Below, piece after piece: positions 22,486 to 34,280 of a stretch of DNA of 64,000 nucleotides; positions within the stretch are counted from its first letter, which is position 1, and every line of letters starts with the position of its first letter. Location of the stretch: assembly GCA_023213395.1 (NCBI GenBank), contig CM041465.1, forward strand, positions 211,551,741 through 211,615,740. Direction: 5' to 3'. Under the pieces are notes generated by a model. The model had not been told where the DNA came from, did no database searches, and worked only from the letters and a program-made list of their open reading frames with translations. The DNA is from Cycas panzhihuaensis. Its lineage: Eukaryota > Cycadophyta. A program made the position numbers and the translations under genes.

Positions 22486-23445
22486 AATCTATGTGTCATA
22501 TTAAGTAGCATCACAATAATAGTGGTTCGGTATTTGGAGTCTAATTATAATAATTAATCCTCTATTTCATCAAACACCATGTCTCTAGTGACAATAATCT
22601 TCCATTATAAAAGTATAAAGACCTTATACCCTTTCTTGTCCATAGGGTATCTAACAAAGATTCCTTTAAGTGCCCTAGGTTGGAGTTTATTTCTATCTCC
22701 ATTCAATATATGGGCATAACATATTGAGCCAAATATTTTGAAGTGGTAGATAGTGGGGGCTTGTCTAGTCCACTTTTAATTAGGAGAAGTTCCTCCTTTA
22801 AATGGGCTAATGGCATTCATGCAATAAACAACTGACTAAATTACTTTTGTCCATAGGTAAGCAAGTACATTTTTATGAATCAACATAGCTCAAGCTATAT
22901 TCATAATAGACTTGTTCATGTGCATGGAAACTCTATTATATTGGGGGGTGCCTACTATTGTAGTATTATGCTTGATGCTATTATCTCATACATAGGTTTT
23001 AAACTTAGTAGAGGTATATTCTCTACCATTATCTATTTAGAGATACTTAATCTAATAATCTAACTCTTTTTTAGTATGAGCTTTAAAGCTTTAAAGACAC
23101 CAAATGTCTCATCTTTTCTAGTTAAAAAGGTTGCCCACACTTTCCTAGTAAAATCATCAATGAAGGATATGTAATATAATTTTTGCTTCAATGATGGAAT
23201 GGGAATTGGTCTACTTAGATCAGAATGTACCAATTAAAGAGGATGACTCCATTTCCATTGACTATCAGTAAGGGCTATCTATAAGATTTGGCTATGATAC
23301 ATGCTTCACATTTAAAAGGTTTAGAGGAGAACTTGGGCAGACCTAGAAGGGTATGACAAAGATCTCTAAGTCGATCGATATGAATATGGCCCATGCAAGC
23401 AATCCAAAGAACATCTAAGGATAACTTAGGATGTGTTAAAGTGGT
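22486..23445 (-). pseudogene. C integrase (broken)
   Basis: The zinc-binding end is seen on the - strand as HIDRLRDLCHTLLG and FKCEACIIAKS (about 23390-23285), an H-H-C-C set with C-E-A-C intact. The core follows: LVHSDLSRPIP (first catalytic Asp, H-S-D-L), YYISFIDDFTRKVW (second conserved D-D-F), then YLEID-type residues now broken, and AYLWTKVI. The exit reads FGSICYAHI and KGIFVRYP near 22700-22640, and MVFDE near 22590. B lacks this whole domain. Frameshifts and stops are spread throughout. Confidence 0.88.
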
Positions 23446-23579
23446 AATAAAAGCAAAGTCTTCATCAACATAAGGGCTTTAAATAAAATTAACTTTAAAA
23501 AATGGGGAGTTATTCAACTTAAATAATTTTCTAGTAAGCTTTCTAGTCAAGACCACTCGATTTGTTGGAGGTTGAATGA

Positions 23580-23875
23580 CCTAGAGAGTTTGGTCATTTG
23601 TAATAAAACTAAGATCGAATCCATAAGAGATAAGAGTAGATGAGAAAAGTAGGTTTTGTTTTAGATTAAGAATGTACATGACATCAAGTAATGTAAAGTC
23701 TCTTAAGCCTAAGAGTTTTAGGTATATGTTTCCAATACCTTTGATCGGTTGTTGGGATTTGTCAGCCATGTGAATGACACCATATATATTAGAATCAAAA
23801 GTTTGATATAGATCCCGATTACAGGTCATATGTTGTGTCACTCCTATATCCATAATCCATGAGGAGGTGTCTGAA
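23580..23875 (-). pseudogene. C protease
   Basis: The - strand frame 23853-23581 opens WIMDIGVTQHMTCNRDLYQT; the catalytic triplet D-[ST]-G is D-I-G here, and the H-M-T hallmark of copia proteases is intact. VIHMADKSQQPIKGIGNIYL and DVMYILNLKQNLLFSSTLIS follow, the conserved V-L-Y-V-P-x-L-x-x-N-L-[LV]-S end. Ninety codons without a stop, so this is the best kept part of C, but the active-site Ser/Thr is changed. Confidence 0.9.
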
Positions 23876-24019
23876 GTTATACTATTTGTAACTCTAAGAG
23901 GGTTTGTATTGGTGATTCAAGATCACAAGTGGCATAACCACAATGAGCTTCAAAATAGCTCTTAGTTTGATCAATGGTTCTTCTCTTAAATCTTTGAATA
24001 TATGCTTGAGAAAAACCTA

Positions 24020-24540
24020 TGCCACCAAATTGTTCTTCACATGTTTTATCAATATTGTGAGTCTTGTATTTCTATTAAATCTTAGGCAATATGTATACAA
24101 GTATATGACAATCCTTTGCAAGGTGTCCTTTCCTATTGCCCCTTTCACACATGATAATCTAATTTCTAGTTCATGAAGTAATGGTTTGTCCTGATTATCT
24201 TGTATTAAAAGGTGGTGCTTAGCCTTGAGACTATTTAGGTTGCTATTGTTGAGGGTTTTGTTAACCTTGTAACTGATTTCCTCTGCCTTGTCCTCTATCC
24301 CTTGCTTGGTTATTTCCTCTACCACGAGAGGGACCTGGATTCTTTGAGAACTATACTTCTTCTTCCACATCAAAAACTACATCTAGAAGAGAATCTGAAG
24401 TTGTAAAATTAGTATCAAAGGTCTTATCAAAATTTATAAACTTCTTTTCAAGAGCTTCGAAGTTAAGTATCTTCAATGTTCCACTTGATTGAAGACTCGC
24501 AAGCAAGTTCTTATAATCAAGTGTATATAAATAGGACTAT
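24020..24540 (-). pseudogene. C gag, C-terminal part with zinc knuckle
   Basis: Continues gag from the right of E. LDYKNLLASLQSSGTLKILN-type residues (24520-24440) match the B gag; a frame 24373-24017 follows. The nucleocapsid zinc knuckle near 24160-24105 reads CERGNRKGHLAKDC: Cys-1, His and the last Cys are kept, while the second Cys is Gly. The two parts join in frame over the ATGAG duplication. Confidence 0.85.
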
Positions 24541-24545
24541 ATGAG
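24541..24545. other. Left target-site duplication of E (ATGAG)
   Basis: Identical to 39585-39589, directly outside both E LTRs; removing one copy restores the gag alignment of C with B. Confidence 0.93.
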
Positions 24546-26990
24546 TGGTGCATTCTTGGGAGGACCTAAACTAGACATCCCTAGATTGCCAAGGTATTAT
24601 CTTTGTTTTGATTTAAAGTGGAAGATATGGAGTTTAAAAAGTCTTAAGGGACCACCTTTTCCCAACTCCTAAGAAGGAGTCTTCACCTAGTTATGACATC
24701 TAATAAAGTATGAATGAAGGATGTGATGAAAGGCATGGATGTGAAAGAGGGGTAGTAGAATATGCTAACATACAAAATTGGGTGAAGGAGTTTTAGATTC
24801 AGAGTTACACTAACAGTGTTTTCAATATCCTTCTTAGGGACTCCTTTCAAATAATCTTTTTAACATTTCGAGTTCTACTGGGATGTAGGAAAAGGTAAGC
24901 AAATGGAAATTTTGTTCTTTAATTTTCCTCCTTTTTCTTGTTTCCTTTTCCTTGTCTTTTCTTTAGTTTAGTTCTTCTTTCGATTTTGTTTTTCTTTTTT
25001 TCCTTTTCTTTTTATTTTTTTTTCTTTGTTTATTTGTTATGCTCAATAAAGCAAAATAAAATACATTAAAAGGGCTATTTTACTTCCAATAAACAAACAA
25101 AGAAAGGTTATAACTAGATGCATGTAAACTTTTCATGTCTTTTTTCCATTTTCTTTAAAGAAATGAAAGATGCAAATGCAAGTATGAAACTATCCTTCTA
25201 CATGAAAGCTATGCACCTTACAATGAATCGAAAGATACTTTCAAGAGATGCAATACACATAATATGATTGTTTGTGCAAGCTTTCTAAAGAAATCAATAA
25301 CATACAATGCTATTTGATAGATGTCGCTTTACATGCATGTAACTAATTACTTGAAAATATGATGTATGATGCAAAAAATAAGAGATTTGAAGAGGATGTT
25401 ACTGTTGCTTTTAATAATCTTTTAGATTTATAAGATCACATACAATCAATAAATTTGAACCATGACTTTCATGCAAGATACTAGCTTCAAAGACTCTATC
25501 ATGGTTGGAGTAAGAAAGACTCCAAAAGGATCCTTGAGCCTTTAACAAACTGAAAAATCAGACATGCATTTACTTTTCAACACTTTTAACTTTTTTTTTA
25601 AGATAAAAAAAGTAAACTTAAGAGTGAAACTAAGCAAACCATAAGACTATGAAATTGAAGCATCTTTCCTATTGTAAATAAATGCCTCAAAATGATAATT
25701 TTCCATCTAACTAATCAATATTTTTCAATGATTTACTTTAAAACAAACCAAAGGAGAAAACCAACCAAATAAAAAGGCTAAACCACAACTAAACAATTCC
25801 AAAAAGGAGTGGAAAATTGCTTGAAATATAAGCTACTGTAGAAGAATAGGAAGGGATAGCTAGATGAGTAGGGGAGAGATGACCATGCCCTACCCTAGTC
25901 TAGCCCTTAAGGAACCCCATAAAGGGCTAATCTTTTAGTAAGTATTTTAAGGCCCAAAATAAGTACAATATCAATGCAGTAATCAACCAAAGAAATGAGT
26001 AATTTCTGAGCAAAATCCACCTTCAAATACTGTGAAATTAACTAGAAACTTAATAGGAAAGACCTTACCTAATTAAAAGATGTTTGAAGCATGAAACTTT
26101 AATAAAAGTCTATACAAATTGAAGCTTAGACCATCAACATTCAAATATTAGTAACTCACGAAGTCATAGCATCAAAAATATTCCATGATTTTAGTCGTAA
26201 GTCTTTTTAAAATCTAAATTTTAATCACAATAATAGTAGTCTTCAAAATCCTTAAGAAAACTAAAAAAATCCATTACAAACTTGAGTAAATCATTAGTAA
26301 CTCATTAACAATGAATCACAAAACCCTAAACATCATTCCTGGGTATCGAAGAGATTAAATCCCATTAAATCTGGGCATTGACATGCAAAATTCTAGCATG
26401 CTGGCTAAGTTTTGCATGCATGACAGTAAAAAATGTGACTGTCATATTTTTGAACCTACAAAAATATGACTTTACACTAAAAATGTGATCAGTCGTACTT
26501 TTGGCAGTGCCAAAAATATGACAGATATGGAGGTAAAAAATTCACTTAAATAAGTCAAAATTTGATATTCAAACACATAATGAAGCCTAAATGACTTTAT
26601 AAATAAATAAATAAGCCTAGAAGAAGGTGAAAATGCTAAATACAAGCCCAAAAATGAGAAAAACAAATGACAAAGTTAGGTGAAATCAAAGACAAAATGT
26701 AAAAATAATAGGTTTTAAAGGAGACATTATGTCAAATTGATCATGAAGGAAGACTTTAGTTCCATAGTCTCAGTCATTAGCAACTAATGGTAAAAATACA
26801 AGTCACATCATTATTCATCATTATTCATCATAAATCATTAAACCAAATTCATACTTTCCTTTATCAAAACATGGCCTATTTCATAATCAAACAAATACAC
26901 CTTTCATTTTCTATAAAACCATATAACAAACATATCAAAACTCACAACTACAAATCAAATACCAATCAAAGGCCATGTTTTGGTAAAACA
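24546..26990 (-). repeat. 3' LTR of E (2445 bp)
   Basis: On the - strand TGTTTTACC...GAATGCACCA; pairs with 37154-39584 throughout. It holds pyrimidine tracts (24900-25030) and, at 26420-26525, a cluster of short direct and inverted copies of GTCATATTTTT and AAAAATGTGAC. Confidence 0.93.
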
Positions 26991-27001
26991 CTTACCCCCT
27001 T
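26991..27001 (-). other. Polypurine tract of E
   Basis: AAGGGGGTAAG on the - strand, directly before the TG of the 3' LTR. Confidence 0.85.
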
Positions 27002-27186
27002 AACACCTGAAGCTCCTATTCAAAGAAGAGATAGGATGGTGAGAGGTGGTAATAATACAAGTAATCATCATCCTGGTCAAAGTGATAGGAACCTAATGAA
27101 GTATATGAATGATAGGGTGATAAACTCTATGATTGAACCTAAAACAAAATCCACACAATAATAGAACTGTAAAAAACTCCTACTAG

Positions 27187-27404
27187 CAAGCCTACCCAAA
27201 AGGACTGGGTTCTTAACTCTGAAAGGTCAATATTTACACATCTTGCCCAAAGGGATGGGTACCTAATCGCCATGAATCTACCTAAAAGGACTAGGTATCA
27301 AACATCTCTAAAAACCTACTTAAAAGGTCTGGGTATCTAACACCAAAATATTACTACTTTTACCTTTTGCCTAAAAGGACTAGGTACCTAACATCGTCAA
27401 ACAA
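27187..27404. repeat. Tandem array 1 in the E 3' region
   Basis: Five degenerate copies of AAAAGGACTGGGTACCTAAC starting near 27197, 27248, 27285, 27322 and 27372; spacing 37 to 51 bases. Confidence 0.8.
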
Positions 27405-27412
27405 CTACCTAG

Positions 27413-27510
27413 CACCCAAAAATTGGATGAGACTTCACTACCATATAACATGCCCACAAACTGGATGAGACTTCACCATCAAACACCCACGAACTGGATG
27501 GGACCCTATT
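27413..27510. repeat. Tandem array 2 in the E 3' region
   Basis: Three copies of CCCACAAACTGGATGAGACT starting near 27415, 27453 and 27486; period 33-38 bases. Confidence 0.8.
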
Positions 27511-27514
27511 ATAT

Positions 27515-27920
27515 AACTAGTCATAGTTTATCTCTCTTTAACCACGTATCAAAGGGCAATATTTTTGCTAATGCAAAAAGGATGAATTGTCATAGTTTAT
27601 TGGCTCATTAACATATGGATTTTCAGAGCAAGCCCATTATAGTTTAGCCTTATTAATGGGGTGAGGGCTTTTAAAGGTTAATTATCTTAGTTTATCCTTG
27701 TTAACAATCAAATTTAGAGGGTTTCTTGTCATAGTTTAGGTTCATTAACAGGTAAAAGAGTCTCAAAGCATCAATCTTATCATAGTTTTAGCTCGTTAAT
27801 AGGTGAATAAAGGTCTAGAGCATTGGTTTGTCATAGTTTAGGCTTATTAACAAGTAAATAGAAATTTGGAGCTAAGTTCCTATCATAGTTTAAACTTATT
27901 AACAGGCAGAAGAAGGCTTA
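27515..27920. repeat. Tandem array 3 in the E 3' region
   Basis: Eight degenerate units with the core CATAGTTTAGGCTTATTAAC, starting near 27524, 27591, 27638, 27685, 27730, 27781, 27832 and 27884; period mostly 45-52 bases. The core is kept better than the spacer within each unit. Confidence 0.85.
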
Positions 27921-28382
27921 GAGTATTGTTCCTTTGGAGATAAACATCAAAAATTAATATGTAGGGTAGAATATAGGTCATAGATCATATCTCTAAAGGG
28001 AAAATGAGCTCCACTGATCATAATCATATATCAAAATAATAATTGACCTTTATCAAAGTAATCATATATAGTTTTCAACATTCATAGATGATTTTAGTAA
28101 GAACAATAGTTAGAAAGGAATATATTTTGCTTTGATAGATCCCATGGGTACTAAGAAAAATTGTGCCAAGGAAATCTAAGGAAAACCCCTCCTTATATGT
28201 AAGAAAATGGATGAAAAGAGATTTCATTTTTACGTGAAGGAGGAGGAAAAAACGAGATGCCTAGAGGTTATTCTCTAAGATTCCAGAGTGATTAGGAGCT
28301 CTTTCTAATGAGGGATTGGCCCTAAAAGGATCTTCATTAGTACGATGGAGCAAAGAGCTAGATACCGGGTGAGTTAGTAATA

Positions 28383-28466
<84 letters not shown>
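28383..28466. repeat. (TA)n microsatellite in E
   Basis: About 41 uninterrupted TA dinucleotides. The purity in an otherwise mutated element shows recent expansion. Its assembled length may be unreliable. Confidence 0.95.
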
Positions 28467-28467
<1 letters not shown>

Positions 28468-28849
28468 TAATCTTTTAAATAAAAAATAGAGTGACACAAT
28501 GTAAAAACCATGATCACTATATTAAAAATATAAAATAAATGAAAAATATAATTAATCAATAAAAAACTTAACTTTAGCATTTAGGACTATCAGAAGAAGT
28601 CATGTTTTTAACTGTAAAGTCATATTTTTTACATGTGAAATCATATTTTTAGTCATCTATCCACACTTTTGAACCTTTAATCAATCAAACTTCAAAAATA
28701 AAGTTTTTTTTTTTTAATTGAAACAACAAACTAACACACTCTAAATGATGTAATATAGGGCCTAGAGAGAGTGTAAACATGGGAAAATAAGGGGATGGCC
28801 ATCAGAAAGCTCTTGAGTCAACTAGACAAGGTAGGATAGGGGATTTTGA

Positions 28850-30540
28850 GGGCATGTGGCCTCTCACAGGTGAGTGCATCCATCTAGCTCATCATGGACC
28901 ATGAAATATTGCATGATTTCATTAGTTGTTGGGTCCTAGGACACAACACATTTAGAGTATGAGTTATTAGAGATCTTCAGATCACTCAGAGAGATGTAGG
29001 AAGGATCTTGGGGGTTAGTTAGCATGAAGAGAGTGTTAGACTTATCAGAGTAATAAACAAGGAGTCTCATATGGCTTGTAGTAAGTACCTGATAGGATTC
29101 ACAGATTAGATAGACCAATATAGGATCTCAGTGGAGGTTATTAGGACAATAGAAGGGATCTTAGTAGTATGGAGGATCATTACAATGATCATCATTTATA
29201 GGATAGCCACCAGAACTGAAAACTTTATAGGGAGTGGATAGGAGTAGTGAGGAGGTACAGAGGTGAGGAGGTGTGAGTAGAGGACTCAAATCAATTGGGG
29301 TCAATACATAGTTGATAGCATTAGTCACCAGTTATACAAGATCAAGAGGATGGGGAGGGGTAAATTTTCATACAACTCTATACTAATATGCTAGTTGTAT
29401 AATCATGTTTTACTTATAAGACTAGGAGGTGAGCCAAGAGAGCTAATAATGATGGACCCAGGGATGAATAGGTGGTATATAAGGTCATGGATCTACCAAA
29501 GGTTAGCTATCATGGTGAGGAGTACTCACAGCCCTCTCCTTAGTAGGATGATGAGGAAGCAGCTCATAGAGGATGCTTATGTAGGGATGTCAGTCTAGAG
29601 TGATGACGAGATGGATGTCGTGGAGAGGGCAGTAGTAGAGGAGGCTCCCACAACTAGGCAAGGGAGAGGGAGAGGACAAGATGATAGAAGACATGGCAAG
29701 AGAGGTGGTAAGAAGGCAGGACAAGGAGGTAGGGGAGGGAGGTACCTCATCTAGTGGTAGAGTAGGAGGGAGTCACTAAGTACTTAGGAGAGGAGGTGGA
29801 GCACATGTGGAGGGGATAGAAGGCTCCATTTAGAGCATGTAGCTAGGATCAATAGATGGTAAGGGCAGAGATGGAGGGGGCAGAGCCACTCAATATGTTC
29901 CTTACGCACTACATGGAGGAGAGGTACCACCAATAGAGGAGATGATAGGAGCAGAGCTAGTAGGAGGAGGAGGATCACTAGGTATGTTGCTTAGTTGAAT
30001 TATTTCTTGTATTATGTTATACTTTTATTTTGTGAGAGATTTATATTCTAGGGAACTAATCATAAGTTACATGTTTTCCTTGGGAAGGTGATGAGATGAT
30101 GACTTTGAGAGAGGTTCATAGGACTCTAGAGGTGATTTTCTTATACATTCTAGCATCAGAAAAGTTTCTAGCATGGAATGTAGTTGATCACAGACTGTTG
30201 GGATGTCATATTAAGTATTTTATCCATGCACTTTAAGCTCGAGATATTTACATAGACACAAGGGCAGAACTAAGGACACAAGAGCTAGAGCTCAAGGTAG
30301 ATGAGGACGAGAGATGACACCTATAGAGGATGATATTGGCTTAGGTAGAGGCCATATATACTCCATCAGCAAGTGCTATAGTCTAGTAGGGATGATACCA
30401 CCTCCCACCTCATGGAGATTCCACACACGGGGAGACTTCAGGCACAAGGGAGAGAGTAGGTCTAAATGTTCTAGAAGGATCTCATCAGGGGTCACAGAGA
30501 TGAATGTATCATGTATTATATAAGGAGATAGGAGGGTGAT
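28850..30540 (+). pseudogene. Antisense frame in E with plant-mobile-domain-like motif and RGG tail
   Basis: On the + strand, opposite to E's gag-pol. From about 28965 to 29240 one frame has only two stops in some 95 codons and starts RDLQITQRDVGRILGVS, matching the PMD core (E-M-x-I-T-x-x-D-V-x-x-[LI]-L-G). The same motif is DVTIMAMDVTRFLGL in D. Further on, 29395-29760 reads MNRWYIRSWIYQRL, similar to the W-Y-x-x-x-[TS]-R segment after PMD, then acidic SDDEMDVVE and a basic Gly-rich tail (GRGRGQDDRRHGKRGGKKAG). A separate open piece lies at 30314-30523. The frame ends before AT-rich DNA at 30600. Homology rests on motifs only; function unknown. Confidence 0.45.
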
Positions 30541-31337
30541 GAGAGGCATTTTGTGAGCCTCCTGTATATATCATGAGTCACCTAGGTGATAGATGTTCTA
30601 TATTTTTGTTATCATATATATATTGATAATTTTCTTCTAAAATTTATGTATGAATTATCTCTAAATCCTTTTCCCCCCTTATTCCTATTTTAAACTAAGT
30701 ATAAGATACATTCATTTGATTAGTTGTCTAAAGAAACATGCAATAAATTTTGTCAATTTTTTTTTCTTTTATAGTTATATACTTTTTTTAATTTTTGTCA
30801 TGCTATATACATGACAATTTATATTCATTTTAGAGTAGATGGTTTAGGAAATAAATAGATTATGAGGAATTATGAAGAAAAGAAAATGAACAAAAGATGA
30901 AAGGGAGTAGGTGAAAGGTTTACTTATTATATTTTTATAAACTTAAAACCATAAAAAACCAATAGTAAAAAGTTTATAAAAGCAGAAGATGGAGTGACAT
31001 GAATATCCAAAAGAAAGCTTATATAACTCACATCATACTCCTGATAGATTATATAAACATAGTATATATCCCACATTTACATAATATATCATAAAGAAAA
31101 TGAGTTATTTACCAAATGAAACTAATCTCACTTGGTAAGTAACTAGTTATCTGAGTATACTGGATTCCTCTTTAGCTCCTTCCAGGGACAAGAGGCTTTT
31201 AGAGACTTGCCTTCTCCTAAGATCCTCTATGACCTAAGATTCCCATATGGGTCTATCCCTTTCAAACACTTTATTTCAATATCATACTCATCATCCTAAT
31301 CTCCAAATTACTCAAATCTATATTTTCCCAAACTAAT
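30541..31337. other. E spacer without recognised gene
   Basis: AT-rich DNA between the antisense frame and the archaeal RNase H. I looked for integrase motifs on the - strand and found none. Confidence 0.5.
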
Positions 31338-31410
31338 AGTTTATACTCATCATGGAGTGGTAGTTTATACTCATTCCAAAGTGGTAGTTTATACTCATTT
31401 TGAAGTGAGG
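31338..31410. repeat. 24-bp tandem repeat, three copies
   Basis: TAGTTTATACTCATxxxxGAGTGG-type units start at 31338, 31361 and 31385. A diverged single copy (CATAGTTTATCCTCATTGTGG) lies at 32823. The core resembles that of tandem array 3. Confidence 0.8.
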
Positions 31411-31539
31411 TGCCCCTAGCTAAGAAGAGGAAAATTAAGTGAAATAATCATCAAGGATTGGGGAAACGAGAGTGTCAACCTCAAAGTTAAAGGAACAAGG
31501 TATATGCTAAATGGTAATCGAAGCAAATAGGGATAACAA

Positions 31540-31840
31540 TGATAAAGCCTGATGATGCAAGAGGAGTCATAGGGAATGAACATGACACATCCCAACCAAT
31601 TGATAAGCTATGACCTAAGAGTCAACATATATAGTAATAGGTCCAAGGTAAACATGAGAAACATTTGACAAGGCTCCTATAATAACAAGCTATTTAGCTT
31701 CATTATTAGTCACACTAGGTATGAAAGATCCCATAGAAAGGAGGGGACTTCCTGATTAGTCATAAATCACCCAAGTATAAGCAGATGGTCCTGGGTTTCC
31801 CCTACTACCTCCATTAGTAAAAATACTCAATGCCATGGGA
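31540..31840 (-). pseudogene. E archaeal-type RNase H (aRH)
   Basis: The - strand frame reads SIFTNGGSRGNPGPSAYTWV, the aRH opening with the first catalytic Asp changed to Asn (F-T-D-G-G to F-T-N-G-G), then VTNNEAK with a stop after it where E-Y stands in the family, VIIGALSNVSHVYLGPITIY and VDS, stop, VIAYQL (third acidic residue kept in V-D-S). Only single-base changes break it. Order relative to the antisense frame is the reverse of that in D: here aRH comes first in the direction of gag-pol transcription. Confidence 0.88.
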
Positions 31841-32845
31841 GAAATAGGATCAAAGTTTAGAGACGATGTGATCGATAGAGGAAGATGCAAGAATCAATCG
31901 ATAAGGAGATGGTAATAAATGTAGATCTCTGTCTATGGTGAAGAAAAAGAAGAAGTGTAAGTAAGATAATTATGATAAAAAATAATCAGGTGTCAAGCAT
32001 GGTTCAATCATCACTGAGGCCATGATGGACCCAAGTAGTTAGATCTAAAAATCCTAAATGACTCATCCAAATGAACCCAACCTATAGATAGATATATGGG
32101 GATGAAGCCATCACACAACTTGCTCTAGATTGTAAGAGGATGATAATAATAAACTTCCTTTCACTTCTGTTTACTTTACTTTACTTCTTTTCTTTTTTTC
32201 TTTACTTCCACTTCCACTTTTTTATGAGAAAAAGATCATAATCATCCACTTACAAAACTCTTTTACTTAACATAATAAGGTTTGATCCCTTTTAATAGAG
32301 TCTAAAATAAAAGACCAACCTCCTTAAGTATCGAAGTGTGGAGAAAGAGGAGATCAAAATTACAATGTCTCCAAAGGTAAAGGGAAGGTAGTAGAATAGG
32401 CATCTGCTCTAAAGGATTAATAGAGAGAATCGAGGATAATGAAAACAATAAAAAATAACTAATGATATATGACCAAAAAAGGAAACCCCTAGGTAATAAG
32501 CTAGTAAATAAAAGCATGATCTAAGTCAATGACTAAGTAATCAAAGTTGATGAAGACATTTCTCTTTCCAAGATGAAAATAAAACAATGTTGGGGGCTTA
32601 AGTTCTCTTTTGGGTATAGAACCCAAAAGAGAAAGAGATCCAAATATGGTGATGGAAAGCTCACAATCAGTGTAGATGCTAGAAAGAGCAAAAATACTTA
32701 CATGATTATGAGTAGGATTTATCATCAAAGCACAACAATGCTCAGTAAAATCAAGAAGAAATTAGAAAGAAGGGGAGTTTGCCCATAGTTTTAGTTTATT
32801 AGGAAAATGAGGAAGCTTTAGAGCCATAGTTTATCCTCATTGTGG
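31841..32845 (-). other. E region where RT and integrase should lie; neither recognised
   Basis: About 1 kb holds a pyrimidine tract (32155-32240, parallel to 5170-5250 in D) and short open frames without RT or RNase H motifs. No [FY]-x-D-D loop was found. The distance is too small for RT, RNase H and integrase, so a deletion is implied. Confidence 0.6.
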
Positions 32846-33300
32846 AGGGTACATATCTTTACAGTCCCATATAAAAATTGAGTGGAACTTATAAAAGAGA
32901 TCCCTAAACTGAGTAATCCCTTAGGAAGTACAACTAGCTCCTAACTTGATAATTCTAGGAATATCCTCTATCTCCAAATCTATATCAATTGTTTGTTCTA
33001 TAAGCATTACATTCCCTTCCTTAAAATGGGAAGGGGTAAGCTTTATTGAAGAAATAGGCTCCTGGGGCTAAGAATAATTAAGTATAACTTTTGAGAAACC
33101 CAACTTATGATCTCTATCAGGGAAACTAGGAGATGAACCTGCTAGATACTCCACGATCACTTGGTCATTTTCAAAATGATCCAAATAGAAGAGATTGACG
33201 AGGAGATGATTCTTAGATTGAAAAGTAGATAGAAGGGGAGGTATGAAAGGTGAAAGAGGACCAACCAAAGAGTTTGAATAAGTGGAAACAAACTCCATGA
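32846..33300 (-). pseudogene. E protease-RT linker
   Basis: The - strand reads PSHFKEGNVMLIEQ, EDIPRIIKLG, FYKFHSIFIWDCKDM (about 33035-32870), the segment immediately before RT in Tat elements, with the F-x-W-x-x-x-D-M exit. Upstream a frame 33298-33068 contains KNHLLVNLFYLDHFEND, without a name. RT itself does not follow. Confidence 0.7.
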
Positions 33301-34280
33301 TTGAAGAAATATGAGAAAAGTAAATGGGCCTATTGATAAACTCCTAGATTGAAGAAAAAACTTGATTAAACTCTTAATGATTCACATCACAATCACAGTC
33401 AAACCAAGATATTAGTATGAGTGAAGATGGAGAAGGATCCATATAAGAACGTGTATAAAGAGAGACAGTGGAGATAGAATTAACTTCATGTTCTGTAGTG
33501 GACATATCGTAATTGTTTTGACCTGTATCAAGTGAATCAATATCTTCACCCCCTAATTCTAGGTCTGGATGTCAATGTAATATTATCTTCCTCTCATGTA
33601 TATTCAACCATATCTTAAAGAAAGAGGAGTGGGAGAAAAATAGAGGAGTATCAAAATATGAATCATGCACAACCAAGGTTGAAGAAGTAGTAACTGAATG
33701 AGTGGTAACAGGAGGAACAACTAAATTTACCCTTGAGGGCAACCATAAAACCTATGAGAAACAAACCTAAATGGAAGGGAAGGTACTTGTGTAATGAGAA
33801 GCCACTTCTTCATCACAAATGGAAGAAGAAGAAACAAAAGAGCAATCGGTCGAGTATGAAGGAATAAGAGTAAATAGGGAGCCTTTTGATGAAGGAACAA
33901 CTTCAACTAAATCCACATCCTTCACTTCTAGTTGGGTACAAGGGGCTTCAATAGCAAAGAATTAACCTAGACCAAGTGATTGAAATAAATACTCAACAAA
34001 ATTGGAGGATTCACTAGGTTCTGGAAAAGTCTTGATAAGAAGAACTAATTGCTTAATGGGTTTGGGCTTTTGCTTAATAATCTTCAATTATCCCTTGTGG
34101 GTAAACCTAAGTTCACCAAAGAGGGAGGATTAAACTATTGCTATTTGGGTGATCCATGGTCTATCGAAAAGTATGTTATACTTTAAGTCTAGATCGATAA
34201 TGGTAAGCTCAATAAGAACTATCTTTTCTTCTAACATGAGAGGAAGAGTGACTTAACCCAAGGGCACCTTCTTATTCTTA

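Noticed and set aside
26787-27161. 124-codon + strand frame over the E LTR end
   Set aside because: It crosses the LTR boundary and polypurine tract of a - strand element and is not kept in the paired LTR.
27187-27920. Regularly spaced repeats considered as a CRISPR array
   Set aside because: Units are degenerate, spacers are themselves related, and the setting is the 3' region of a plant retrotransposon.
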